A DNA stretch of 64,000 nt, from assembly GCF_014397025.1 (NCBI RefSeq), contig NZ_JACJUO010000001.1, positions 1,226,501-1,290,500 of the forward strand, given 5' to 3'. Numbering within the stretch: the first letter of the stretch is position 1; the number at the start of each line of letters is the position of its first letter. Positions 8,958 to 17,382 of this stretch are shown here, one piece after another. The DNA is from Ochrobactrum sp. Marseille-Q0166. Its GTDB lineage: Bacteria > Pseudomonadota > Alphaproteobacteria > Rhizobiales > Rhizobiaceae. Under the pieces are notes generated by a model. It was not told the origin of the DNA. It saw nothing but the letters and a program-made list of their open reading frames with translations, and searched no databases. Both the position numbers and the translations under genes were made by a program.

Positions 8958-9853
8958 TCGACAAAATCCGATTTACGATAACCCTGAATATAAAGAAGGG
9001 CGGTCAGGTCACCATGATCAATGCGAACTTTTGCCTGTGCCGCGACGGCTGGTTTTGCATGAAGAGCAACACCGGTGCCAGCGAGCTGGATCATACCCAG
9101 ATCGTTGGCGCCGTCACCTACAGCGATTGCATCGTTCGGGCTGAGACCGAGGCGGTCAGCTATTTCAACCAGCTTTTCAACCTTTGCTTCGCGGCCCAAG
9201 ATCGGATCGGAAACGGTGCCGCTTAGATGGGCGCCATCATGAAGAAGTGTGTTGGCGCGATCCTCGTTAAAGCCAATCATGTCGGCAATGCGGCGTGTGA
9301 ATGATGTGAAGCCACCCGATACAAGGGCCGTATAGGCCCCATATTTGCGCATGGTACGGACGAGTTCCACACCACCGGGCATAAGTGAAATGCGGGTCGA
9401 GATAACCTTGTCGATGACCGAAAGCGGCAGGCCTTTGAGGAGCGCGACGCGTTCGCGCAATGCTGGCTCGAACTCGATTTCACCATTCATGGCTCGGGCG
9501 GTGATTGCTGCAACATGCTCTCGCAGGCCTGCTTCTTCCGCCAGTTCATCAATGCATTCCTGCTGGATCATGGTGGAATCCATGTCTGCAATCAGAATTT
9601 TCTTGCGCCGACTGTCCTGATCCTGCACCACGACATCAACTGGCGCACCATCGAGGGAAGCGCGCAGCGCCTGATCGGCTTCTTCATGGCTTATGCCTGA
9701 AGCGAGCGGTATGTCGCAGGCGATGCCGTCGGCCAGCCAGTAAAGTCCGGTTGCATTCACTGCTGCCGAGGCTTTAATCCCCAAGGTTGAAACTAGCGAC
9801 GCTTTGGCCGGATTGGCAATCAATGTAGCAACGAGGGAAGCGGGTCGGGACAT
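8954..9853 (-). CDS. serB: phosphoserine phosphatase
   Basis: Releases phosphate from phosphoserine in the last step of serine synthesis. The 299-residue HAD enzyme shows motif I as IADMDSTMIQQECIDEL (nucleophile Asp90, acid Asp92), motif II as ALVSGGFTSFT and motif III as AVGDGANDLGM. About 80 residues precede the HAD domain, as in SerB of this class. The start is the ATG at 9853, preceded by AGGAAA. It is head to head with miaA at only 17 bp. Confidence 0.96.
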   Translation of the reverse strand: MSRPASLVATLIANPAKASLVSTLGIKASAAVNATGLYWLADGIACDIPLASGISHEEADQALRASLDGAPVDVVVQDQDSRRKKILIADMDSTMIQQECIDELAEEAGLREHVAAITARAMNGEIEFEPALRERVALLKGLPLSVIDKVISTRISLMPGGVELVRTMRKYGAYTALVSGGFTSFTRRIADMIGFNEDRANTLLHDGAHLSGTVSDPILGREAKVEKLVEIADRLGLSPNDAIAVGDGANDLGMIQLAGTGVALHAKPAVAAQAKVRIDHGDLTALLYIQGYRKSDFVE

Positions 9854-9870
9854 GAGGAATATTTCCTGCG
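9854..9870. promoter_or_regulatory. 17-bp serB/miaA gap carrying a Shine-Dalgarno site for each strand
   Basis: AGGAATATTTCCT is nearly self-complementary. On the plus strand GAGGAA precedes the miaA ATG, and on the minus strand AGGAAA precedes the serB ATG. There is no room for promoters, so each gene's promoter must lie inside the opposing reading frame. Confidence 0.6.
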
Positions 9871-10782
9871 ATGAGTGAAGCGACAAAGGATGCAATCCTG
9901 ATAGCTGGCCCGACGGCCAGCGGCAAGTCGGCTCTTGCCCTTCATATGGCAAAGAAGACCGGCGGCTTCATCGTCAATACCGATTCCATGCAGGTTTATG
10001 AGGTCCTCGATCTGTTAAGCGCGCGCCCACAATCGGATGAGCTTCACGAAGCAGAGCATTTTCTATACGGCCATGTCGCGCCATCAGTTTCCTATTCAAC
10101 GGGGAAATGGTTCGCGGATGTCGAAGTCCTTTTATCGCGTCCTGATCTCAAGGCCCGTACACCGATCTTTGTAGGCGGCACAGGACTTTATTTTCGCGCA
10201 CTTTTAGGCGGGCTTTCGCAGATGCCGGAAGTCGCCCCCGATATTCGCGAGTACTGGCGTCACAGAATGAGCGAACATGGAGCGGAGGTTCTGCACGCGG
10301 CTCTTATGGAGCGCGATCCAAAAATCGCCGCCACACTGCGTCCGACTGACAGTCAGCGTATTGTTCGTGCGCTGGAAGTGTTTGAAGGAACGGGCAAGTC
10401 GTTGCTGGACTGGCAGAAGGATACCGGTACGGCGCTGGTCGATGATGCAAGCGCGACCAAGATCGTGTTGCTGCCCGAGCGGAAATGGCTGGGTGAGCGG
10501 ATTGCTCAACGCTTCAATCTTATGTGGGATCACGGTGCGCTTGATGAAGTCCGTGCGCTGAATGCGCTGCATCTTGATCCCGCACTGCCCGCGATGAAGG
10601 CGATCGGCGTGCGCGAGATTTCAGCATTTTTCGCGGGTGAGATGACCAGAGAAGAAGCTATTGAGCGTTCCGTTATTGCCACTCGCCAATATGCGAAACG
10701 GCAATCGACATGGTTTCGTAATCAGCTTGATGAGAGCTGGAAAGTGTTCACCTCCGGCGAACATGCTCTCTTAGGGCAATAA
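9871..10782 (+). CDS. miaA: tRNA dimethylallyltransferase
   Basis: Transfers the dimethylallyl group to N6 of A37 in tRNAs that read codons starting with U. The 303-residue protein has the P-loop GPTASGKSA at residues 13-21, [18 protein letters not shown], and the tRNA-contacting [19 protein letters not shown]. The C-terminal [14 protein letters not shown] is also diagnostic. It is divergent from serB and is followed by the ilvB leader region. Confidence 0.97.
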   Translation: MSEATKDAILIAGPTASGKSALALHMAKKTGGFIVNTDSMQVYEVLDLLSARPQSDELHEAEHFLYGHVAPSVSYSTGKWFADVEVLLSRPDLKARTPIFVGGTGLYFRALLGGLSQMPEVAPDIREYWRHRMSEHGAEVLHAALMERDPKIAATLRPTDSQRIVRALEVFEGTGKSLLDWQKDTGTALVDDASATKIVLLPERKWLGERIAQRFNLMWDHGALDEVRALNALHLDPALPAMKAIGVREISAFFAGEMTREEAIERSVIATRQYAKRQSTWFRNQLDESWKVFTSGEHALLGQ

Positions 10783-10839
10783 TCTTATCTAGAAGGTGTC
10801 TTTTATATAAGAAAATATCGCTTTTTATGAATTTTCGCG

Positions 10840-10868
10840 TTGACGACACGATTTTCGCTGATTAGTCT
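10840..10868 (+). promoter_or_regulatory. candidate promoter of the ilvB-ilvN operon
   Basis: TTGACG at 10840-10845 and TAGTCT at 10863-10868 are spaced by 17 bp. Transcription would start near 10875, immediately before the leader-peptide ATG at 10876. Confidence 0.5.
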
Positions 10869-10875
10869 CGCCGCC

Positions 10876-10932
10876 ATGAACAGAACAGCTCTTATTCTTG
10901 TGGTACGTACGCGCATGGGCAGGATGGTGTAA
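10876..10932 (+). CDS. ilvB operon leader peptide
   Basis: An 18-residue reading frame, MNRTALILVVRTRMGRMV, with a run of Ala-Leu-Ile-Leu-Val-Val control codons matching the products of the downstream pathway. No SD precedes the ATG, and the candidate promoter would put the RNA start one base before it, so translation may be leaderless. Slow decoding of Ile, Leu or Val codons would favour the structure that frees the operon from termination at 10966-10987. The peptide itself needs no function. Confidence 0.85.
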   Translation: MNRTALILVVRTRMGRMV

Positions 10933-10987
10933 CCATCCGGCGAAAGCTCCCATGCGCGAAAGACAGGCTCCCTCGGGGGCCTTTTTT
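10910..10987 (+). promoter_or_regulatory. transcription attenuator of ilvB-ilvN
   Basis: Three pairings are visible. CGCGCATGGG (10910-10919) pairs perfectly with CCCATGCGCG (10949-10958). GGATGGT/ACCATCC forms an inner hairpin at 10922-10938. The terminator stem GGCTCC/GGGGCC (10966-10981, one G-U pair) is followed by six T. The leader peptide ends inside the first structure, so the ribosome's position can decide the fold. The exact antiterminator pairing was not resolved by eye. Confidence 0.8.
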
Positions 10988-11041
10988 GTTATCTAAACAT
11001 CAACGAAATTGAATATGTAAAGCAGACGGGAAGTGACGACG

Positions 11042-12847
11042 ATGACGGCAGCAAAAAGCGAGGCGGCGACGATCTCCGCAGGGCAACGCGAAATGACCGG
11101 CGCGGAAATGGTGGTGCAGGCTATGATCGATCATGGTGTGGAGCATCTTTTCGGTTATCCGGGCGGTGCAGTGCTGCCGATCTATGACGAACTTTTCCAG
11201 CAGGATAAGATTGAACACATTCTTGTTCGCCACGAGCAGGGCGCTGGCCATGCCGCAGAAGGCTATGCGCGATCGACTGGCAAGGTTGGCGTTATGCTGG
11301 TTACGTCCGGCCCAGGTGCGACCAATGCGGTTACGCCGTTGCAGGACGCGCTGATGGATTCGATCCCGCTGGTTTGCATTTCCGGTCAGGTTCCAACGTC
11401 ACTGATCGGCTCCGATGGTTTCCAGGAAGCTGATACGGTTGGCATCACGCGTCCATGCACCAAACATAACTGGCTGGTTCGCGACGTGAATGATCTTTCC
11501 CGCATTCTGCATGAAGCCTTTCATATTGCATCGACAGGTCGTCCGGGTCCGGTTCTGGTTGATATTCCAAAAGACATTCAGTTTGCGACCGGCATCTATA
11601 CGCCGCCGCAGACCGCACCCCGGACCAGTTATCGACCGACCATTGAAGGTGACAAGTCTGCTATCGCGCAGGCTGTTGAAATGCTGCTGAGTGCCAAAAA
11701 GCCGGTTATTTATTCGGGCGGCGGTGTTATCAATTCCGGCCCTGCCGCAACGAAATTGTTGCGTGAACTGGTTGAGATCAGCAATTTCCCTATCACTTCG
11801 ACATTGATGGGCTTGGGTGCTTATCCCGCATCGGGCAAGAACTGGTTGGGCATGCTGGGTATGCACGGCACATATGAAGCCAACATGACCATGCATGATT
11901 GTGATGTCATGCTTTGCGTTGGTGCGCGTTTTGACGACCGTATCACGGGACGTCTCAACGCTTTCGCTCCACATTCGCGCAAGATTCATATCGATATTGA
12001 TCCATCATCGATCAACAAGAATGTTCGTGTTGACGTGCCGATTATTGGTGATGTTGCGCATGTGCTGGAAGATATCGTTCGCCAGTTCCGCGCATCCTCT
12101 AAAAAGCCGGATGAAAATGCGATTGGCGCATGGTGGGATCAGATCAATCGCTGGCGCGCACGTAAGTCATTGGCCTATACGCCAAACAAAGACGTCATTA
12201 TGCCGCAATATGCTTTGCAACGCCTGAACGAGCTGACGAGGGATCGTGATACTTACATCACGACGGAAGTCGGTCAGCACCAGATGTGGGCTGCACAGTT
12301 CATGGACTTTGAAGCACCAAATCGCTGGATGACATCGGGTGGCCTCGGCACCATGGGGTATGGTCTGCCTGCAGCTCTCGGCGTTCAGATTGCGCATCCT
12401 GATGCGCTGGTTATCGATATTGCTGGCGATGCATCAATTCAGATGTGTATTCAGGAAATGTCGGCTGCCATTCAGTATGAAGCACCGATCAAGATTTTCA
12501 TTCTGAACAATCAATATATGGGTATGGTGCGCCAATGGCAGCAATTGCTGCATGGCAATCGCCTGTCGCATTCCTATACCGAAGCCATGCCAGATTTCGT
12601 GAAGCTGGCAGAAGCTTATGGTGCGCACGGTATTCGCTGTGACAAGCCGGAGAAACTTGATGACGCGATCATGGAAATGATCGAGGTTAAAAAGCCGGTT
12701 ATCTTTGATTGCCGCGTTGCCAATCTCGCCAATTGCTTCCCGATGATCCCATCCGGCAAGGCCCATAATGAAATGTTGCTGCCTGATGAAGCGACCGACG
12801 AAGCTGTTGCCAATGCCATTGACGCCAAGGGCCGTTCCCTAGTCTGA
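11042..12847 (+). CDS. ilvB: acetolactate synthase, large subunit
   Basis: Condenses two pyruvates to acetolactate, or pyruvate with 2-oxobutyrate, the first common step to valine, leucine and isoleucine. About 601 residues. The N-terminal domain carries the catalytic-type glutamate in VRHEQGAGHAAEGYARSTG. The thiamine-diphosphate motif is GDASIQMCIQEM to NNQYMGMVRQWQ near residues 470-505. ATG 11042 is preceded at ten bases by GGGA; an in-frame GTG at 11033 is too close to that site. It is followed after 15 bases by the regulatory subunit. Attenuation upstream indicates control by branched-chain amino acids. Confidence 0.95.
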   Translation: MTAAKSEAATISAGQREMTGAEMVVQAMIDHGVEHLFGYPGGAVLPIYDELFQQDKIEHILVRHEQGAGHAAEGYARSTGKVGVMLVTSGPGATNAVTPLQDALMDSIPLVCISGQVPTSLIGSDGFQEADTVGITRPCTKHNWLVRDVNDLSRILHEAFHIASTGRPGPVLVDIPKDIQFATGIYTPPQTAPRTSYRPTIEGDKSAIAQAVEMLLSAKKPVIYSGGGVINSGPAATKLLRELVEISNFPITSTLMGLGAYPASGKNWLGMLGMHGTYEANMTMHDCDVMLCVGARFDDRITGRLNAFAPHSRKIHIDIDPSSINKNVRVDVPIIGDVAHVLEDIVRQFRASSKKPDENAIGAWWDQINRWRARKSLAYTPNKDVIMPQYALQRLNELTRDRDTYITTEVGQHQMWAAQFMDFEAPNRWMTSGGLGTMGYGLPAALGVQIAHPDALVIDIAGDASIQMCIQEMSAAIQYEAPIKIFILNNQYMGMVRQWQQLLHGNRLSHSYTEAMPDFVKLAEAYGAHGIRCDKPEKLDDAIMEMIEVKKPVIFDCRVANLANCFPMIPSGKAHNEMLLPDEATDEAVANAIDAKGRSLV

Positions 12848-12862
12848 TCCGGAGTAAAGAAC

Positions 12863-13435
12863 ATGAACGCACAAAATCTAGCATCCGGTTCGGCATATTT
12901 CATTGCAGCCGATACCCAGACACCGGAGACACATACGCTCTCGGTTCTGGTTGATAATGAACCGGGTGTTCTAGCCCGCGTCATTGGGCTGTTTTCCGGG
13001 CGTGGCTATAATATTGAAAGCCTGACGGTTTCTGAAACCGAGCACGAACAGCATCTGTCACGTATCACTATAGTGACGCGTGGCACGCCAAGTGTACTCG
13101 ATCAGATCCGCCATCAGCTTGAACGTATCGTTCCGGTCCATCGTGTGGTCGACATGACGCATCGTGCTGTCGAGCTTGGTCATGAGCGCCCGATTGAGCG
13201 TGAACTTGCGCTGATCAAAGTGGCTGGCAAGGGTGAGGCGCGTGCTGAAACCCTGCGTTTGACCGATGCTTTCAATGCCAAGATCGTGGATGCAACGACC
13301 GAGCATTTCATTGTCGAGATTACCGGCAAGACAGCGAAGATCGACCAATTTATTTCGCTGATGAAGCCTCTCGGTCTGGTGGAAATTTGCCGGACCGGTG
13401 TGGCTGCAATGAACCGGGGGCCGCAGGGTCTGTAA
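12863..13435 (+). CDS. ilvN: acetolactate synthase, small regulatory subunit
   Basis: A 190-residue subunit that activates the large subunit and confers valine feedback. An ACT domain covers about residues 26-100 (HTLSVLVDNEPGVLARVIGL, FSGRGYNIESLTV), followed by the second conserved domain ending VEICRTGVAAMNRG. Also named ilvH in related genomes. It is the last gene of the operon, closed by the terminator at 13469-13500. Confidence 0.96.
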   Translation: MNAQNLASGSAYFIAADTQTPETHTLSVLVDNEPGVLARVIGLFSGRGYNIESLTVSETEHEQHLSRITIVTRGTPSVLDQIRHQLERIVPVHRVVDMTHRAVELGHERPIERELALIKVAGKGEARAETLRLTDAFNAKIVDATTEHFIVEITGKTAKIDQFISLMKPLGLVEICRTGVAAMNRGPQGL

Positions 13436-13468
13436 GTTCGACAAAAACCGATACGATTATAATTGTAA

Positions 13469-13500
13469 CCGGCACAATAGTTCGATTGTGCCGGTTTTTT
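13469..13500 (+). terminator. terminator of the ilvB-ilvN operon
   Basis: Perfect 10-bp stem CCGGCACAAT/ATTGTGCCGG with a 6-nt loop and six T. Confidence 0.95.
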
Positions 13501-13549
13501 ATTGGGCTAATTTCTCATGACTAAGCCATAAATGTTCAAAAGGTGAATG

Positions 13550-14518
13550 ATGTCTGCTCTTCCTAGCTATGATGATGTGGTTTCGGCTGCCCGAAGAATT
13601 GAAGGGTACGCGCATCGCACGCCAGTCTTCACCTCATCAACTGTTGATCGCGAAACTGGTGCGCAGTTTTTCTTCAAATGCGAGAACTTCCAGCGCATTG
13701 GGGCATTTAAGTTTCGAGGCGCTTACAACGCCTTATCGCGCTTCAACGACGAGCAGAAGAAGCGCGGTGTACTTGCCTTTTCGTCTGGCAATCATGCACA
13801 GGCAATAGCCCTTGCAGCAAGATTACTTGGTATCGCTGCAACCATTATCATGCCTGAGGACGCACCGGCGGCGAAGCTGGACGCTACGCGCGGGTATGGT
13901 GCAACAGTCGTTACATACAACCGCTATACTGAAGACCGTGATGCACTTTCAAAACAGCTTGCAGAGGAAGGAGGTTTAACACTCATTCCGCCCTTTAACC
14001 ATCCAGACATCATTGCCGGACAGGGCACTGCGACCAAGGAATTGATCGAAGAGGTTGGGCAACTGGATGCTTTATTTGTTTGTCTTGGCGGCGGTGGCTT
14101 GCTGGCGGGCTCTGCTCTGGCTGCCAAAGCGCTTTCACCTTCATGCGATGTCTATGGGGTTGAGCCGGAAGCAGGCAATGACGGTCAACAATCGCTCCGT
14201 TCCGGCAGGATTGTTCATATTGATGTCCCCAAAACATTGGCCGATGGCGCCCAGACGCAGGCGCTCGGCGAAATGACATTCTCTATCATTCGGGAAACCG
14301 TTCGCGATATACTGGCGGTCAGCGACGATGATCTGGTGCAAGGTATGAAATTTTTTGCCAGCCGAATGAAGATGGTGGTTGAACCAACCGGCTGTCTGGG
14401 CTTCGCGGGTGCTTTGCAGATGGCGCCAGAACTCAGAGGAAAGCGCGTCGGCGTGATTATCAGTGGCGGCAATGTTGATCTGGAAAGATTTGCAACGCTG
14501 ATTGGTAAGGACATTTGA
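13550..14518 (+). CDS. threonine dehydratase / serine racemase-like PLP enzyme
   Basis: A 322-residue fold-type II PLP enzyme. The PLP lysine is Lys54 in RIGAFKFRGAYNALS, and the phosphate-binding loop is CLGGGGLLAGSA. It lacks the C-terminal ACT-like regulatory domain of biosynthetic IlvA. It therefore fits the short catabolic threonine dehydratase or serine racemase group, and sequence alone does not settle which. ATG 13550 is preferred over the adjacent ATG 13547 because it leaves better spacing to AAAGGTG. It stands close to ilvBN but behind their terminator, so it is separately transcribed. Confidence 0.88.
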   Translation: MSALPSYDDVVSAARRIEGYAHRTPVFTSSTVDRETGAQFFFKCENFQRIGAFKFRGAYNALSRFNDEQKKRGVLAFSSGNHAQAIALAARLLGIAATIIMPEDAPAAKLDATRGYGATVVTYNRYTEDRDALSKQLAEEGGLTLIPPFNHPDIIAGQGTATKELIEEVGQLDALFVCLGGGGLLAGSALAAKALSPSCDVYGVEPEAGNDGQQSLRSGRIVHIDVPKTLADGAQTQALGEMTFSIIRETVRDILAVSDDDLVQGMKFFASRMKMVVEPTGCLGFAGALQMAPELRGKRVGVIISGGNVDLERFATLIGKDI

Positions 14519-14566
14519 TCACGGTTTGATCTTGTCTTTGAGTCCCGAATCCTGTCTGAACAGGGG

Positions 14567-15688
14567 ATGCAGTTTTCACCAGAACAGGATCAGGCTTTAA
14601 AAGCCGTCGGCAAGTGGCTGAAAGAGGGGCGTTCCCCCATTTTCAGGCTGTTTGGTTACGCCGGGACGGGCAAGACCACTCTTGCGCGTTATTTTGCCGA
14701 GCATGTTGATGGCGACGTGCAGTTTGCAGCTTTTACCGGGAAGGCGGCCCAGGTACTGCGGTCCAAGGGCGCAAACAATGCGCGCACGTTGCATTCGTTG
14801 ATTTATCGGCCACGCGGTGAAGAAGCGATTGAGGACGAAACAACCGGCAAGACGTCCATTGCTCCGACCTTTTCACTCAATCGTCAAAGCCCGGTGGCCA
14901 AGGCCGCTCTGATCGTTGTGGACGAATGTTCCATGGTTGATGAGCAGCTTGGCCGCGATCTGATGACATTCGGCACGCCAATCCTGGTGCTGGGCGATCC
15001 GGGGCAGCTGCCGCCGATTTCCGGCGGTGGCTTCTTCACCGAGCATGAACCCGATTATCTGCTGACGGAAATTCATCGGCAGGCACGTGACAATCCGATC
15101 ATTCGTATGGCGCTGGACGTGCGTGAGGGTCGAGAACTTGGTTATTGTGATGAGGGAAGGGCGAAAGTTATTTCCAAGTCCCAAGTTAATCAAGATCTGG
15201 TACTTTCTGCCGATCAGGTTCTTGTCGGCACAAATCGCACGCGTAAGCGCTACAATCAGCGCCTTCGCGAGTTGAAGGGCTTCACAGCAGAGTACCCGCA
15301 GGCTGGCGACAAGCTGGTTTGCCTGCGCAATGATCCTGCAAAGGGGCTTCTGAACGGTTCTCTCTGGAAGGTGATGACCTCGTCCAAGGAAACAGTGAAG
15401 CCGGGAATTAATCTGCTTGTCTCACCGGAAGATGAAGATCGGGGCGTTGCGAAGATTAAACTGCTCAAAGCGCAGTTTGAAGACCCGGATGCTGAAATTC
15501 CCTGGCAGACCAAAAAGCGCTTCGATGATTTTGATTACGGTTATGCATTGACGGTTCACAAGGCGCAGGGTTCGCAGTGGGACAATGTGGTGCTTTTCGA
15601 TGAAAGCTATGCATTCCGCGACACGCGCGAACGTTGGCTTTACACCGCGATCACACGGGCAGCGGAACAACTGACGATCGTAAAATAA
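14567..15688 (+). CDS. RecD-like / Dda-like ATP-dependent DNA helicase
   Basis: A 373-residue superfamily 1 helicase. Motif I (Walker A) is GYAGTGKT at residues 30-37, motif II is IVVDECSMVDEQ, motif III is LVLGDPGQLPPISGGGFF, and the C-terminal motif is YALTVHKAQGSQWDNVV. The length and lack of an N-terminal extension place it with the short RecD2/Dda-type helicases, not with RecD of RecBCD. It probably works in repair or replication restart. It sits 48 bases after the dehydratase gene. Confidence 0.9.
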   Translation: MQFSPEQDQALKAVGKWLKEGRSPIFRLFGYAGTGKTTLARYFAEHVDGDVQFAAFTGKAAQVLRSKGANNARTLHSLIYRPRGEEAIEDETTGKTSIAPTFSLNRQSPVAKAALIVVDECSMVDEQLGRDLMTFGTPILVLGDPGQLPPISGGGFFTEHEPDYLLTEIHRQARDNPIIRMALDVREGRELGYCDEGRAKVISKSQVNQDLVLSADQVLVGTNRTRKRYNQRLRELKGFTAEYPQAGDKLVCLRNDPAKGLLNGSLWKVMTSSKETVKPGINLLVSPEDEDRGVAKIKLLKAQFEDPDAEIPWQTKKRFDDFDYGYALTVHKAQGSQWDNVVLFDESYAFRDTRERWLYTAITRAAEQLTIVK

Positions 15689-16087
15689 TCATTGTTCCGT
15701 TGGTTCAGCGCTAAGCCATTCCCAAGCTTTGGGTTCGTCCTCCGGCTCAAAAGTCTTCATTTCAATGGACAAAAATGGCTGCATTAGCGTAACGCTCGCC
15801 TGTATCCATAAAGGCCCGCCGACGATGGCATAACGGCGCAAGTGCTGGAGCGATTTGGCGCGCATCGACAACATGCTTTCGGAAAATGCAGAACCCCAAT
15901 CGACACCTTCATAACCCGTCAGACGAATGAGCAAATCGATTTCTTCGTGGCCTTCATAGGCCGCATCAAGCAGGCCATAGAGATTTTCGAGGGCGGCCTC
16001 ATCGAGATGCCCTTCGATCGCAAAGGCAAACACGTCTTCACGATTGGTAGGAATGCGACGCACGACGGGAACGTCTTCATTGCGCAT
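15689..16087 (-). CDS. SpoIIAA/STAS-like protein
   Basis: A 132-residue soluble protein resembling the SpoIIAA-like family: FAFAIEGHLDEAALENLYGL, then IDLLIRLTGYEGVDWGSAFSE and RYAIVGGPLWIQASVTLMQP. The start is the ATG at 16087, preceded by GGAGG; an in-frame ATG lies 42 bases further upstream. It is convergent with the helicase gene, the stops being adjacent, and no terminator is visible between them. Its function is not known. Confidence 0.8.
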   Translation of the reverse strand: MRNEDVPVVRRIPTNREDVFAFAIEGHLDEAALENLYGLLDAAYEGHEEIDLLIRLTGYEGVDWGSAFSESMLSMRAKSLQHLRRYAIVGGPLWIQASVTLMQPFLSIEMKTFEPEDEPKAWEWLSAEPTEQ

Positions 16088-16299
16088 AGAGACCTCCATT
16101 TGCTGAATATTGTTATATTTAAACGTCATATCTTGTGTTTGCGCAAACGTTTTTAGCCGGGCGAAAGTTGCGGCTACAGGAGCAAAATATCATCAAAAAA
16201 CATATTGATGATTCATTGTGGGGTGCGACTGGAAAGCACTGACATTTTTTAACAGTGCGGGATATAAAGCCATATCCTTATCTTTGGGAGCGATGCTCT

Positions 16300-17040
16300 A
16301 TGCCTGCAAAACTGTCCGTCAATCTCAATGCCATTGCAATGTTGCGAAATCGTCGTGATCTGCCATGGCCAAGTGTTACCGGGCTCGGGCGAGCAGCGCT
16401 TGCGGCAGGCGCCGCAGGTTTGACCGTACATCCGCGTCCGGATCAACGCCATATTCGTTTTTCCGATCTTGGCGACATCCGCGCGCTTATTGATGATGAA
16501 TACCCGCAGGCCGAGTTCAACATTGAGGGCTTTCCAACAGAAGCATTTCTGGAGTTGGTTGAAAAGCATCAACCTGAGCAGGTAACGCTGGTGCCAGACG
16601 ATCCAATGCAAGCAACTTCCGATCACGGCTGGGACTTTGAAACGAAGTCTGATTTCCTGGCGCCGATCGTTCAGCGTCTGAAATCAAAGGGAATGCGCGT
16701 GTCTTTGTTCGCTGATCCTGATCCACTTGGCTATGACAAGGCCAAAGCTATTGGGGCAGACCGGATTGAGCTGTATACCGGTCCTTATGGCGCGACATAC
16801 GACAATGCTGCGGCTGCGACGCGCGAACTCGGTCGTCTCGGTAAGGCAGCAGATGCTGCAACAACACTCGGTCTAGCAATCAATGCTGGGCACGATTTGA
16901 CAGTTGAAAATCTACCGGCGCTGGTCAAACGTGTACCACAGTTAAGCGAAGTCTCTATCGGTCATGGCCTGACAGCAGATGCTTTGATGTATGGTATGCC
17001 TGTTACAGTCAGTCGCTATATTGCGGCGCTGGCCATATAG
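16300..17040 (+). CDS. pdxJ: pyridoxine 5'-phosphate synthase
   Basis: Closes the pyridine ring of vitamin B6 from 1-deoxyxylulose 5-phosphate and 3-amino-2-oxopropyl phosphate. The 246-residue TIM-barrel protein shows [53 protein letters not shown] and [14 protein letters not shown]. The ATG at 16300 follows GGGAGCG. It is a single-gene unit. The region 17041-17382 after it holds no gene that I can support. Confidence 0.96.
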   Translation: MPAKLSVNLNAIAMLRNRRDLPWPSVTGLGRAALAAGAAGLTVHPRPDQRHIRFSDLGDIRALIDDEYPQAEFNIEGFPTEAFLELVEKHQPEQVTLVPDDPMQATSDHGWDFETKSDFLAPIVQRLKSKGMRVSLFADPDPLGYDKAKAIGADRIELYTGPYGATYDNAAAATRELGRLGKAADAATTLGLAINAGHDLTVENLPALVKRVPQLSEVSIGHGLTADALMYGMPVTVSRYIAALAI

Positions 17041-17382
17041 ATGGCGTTTAAACGCATGGCTAGTGATCAAGCCGTGCGAAATATGCATTTGTGCGCGGGC
17101 ATAACAAGATATAAACGGCGCGCCTGATGTTTATACGCTGGGGGCATGCGGTTCAATTTAGGGAAGCATGAATGACGTTTTCCGCAATCTCCACCCCGCC
17201 ACCCAGCGGTTATTTAAATCATCTGGAAATAGTTCTGCTGTTATTTTCGTCGAATTGTTGAGTTGTTAGCGGGCTGAGCGAGGAACTTCGACGTCTGGCC
17301 AGAGTTTTTGCTGGTGGCGATTTTCCTCTTTTTCTTTTCTCCTTCAGGTTCCTTAAATTACGACCTTGCGAGGTGTCTGCAT
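17041..17382. other. non-coding gap before kup
   Basis: No supported gene, terminator or recognisable riboswitch. A pyrimidine-rich stretch lies at about 17315-17350 and GAGG at about 17370 serves kup. The kup promoter must be in here but was not resolved. Confidence 0.4.

Noticed and set aside
16255..16626. Long minus-strand open frame over pdxJ
   Set aside because: Antisense to a well-conserved enzyme; no SD and no recognisable protein.
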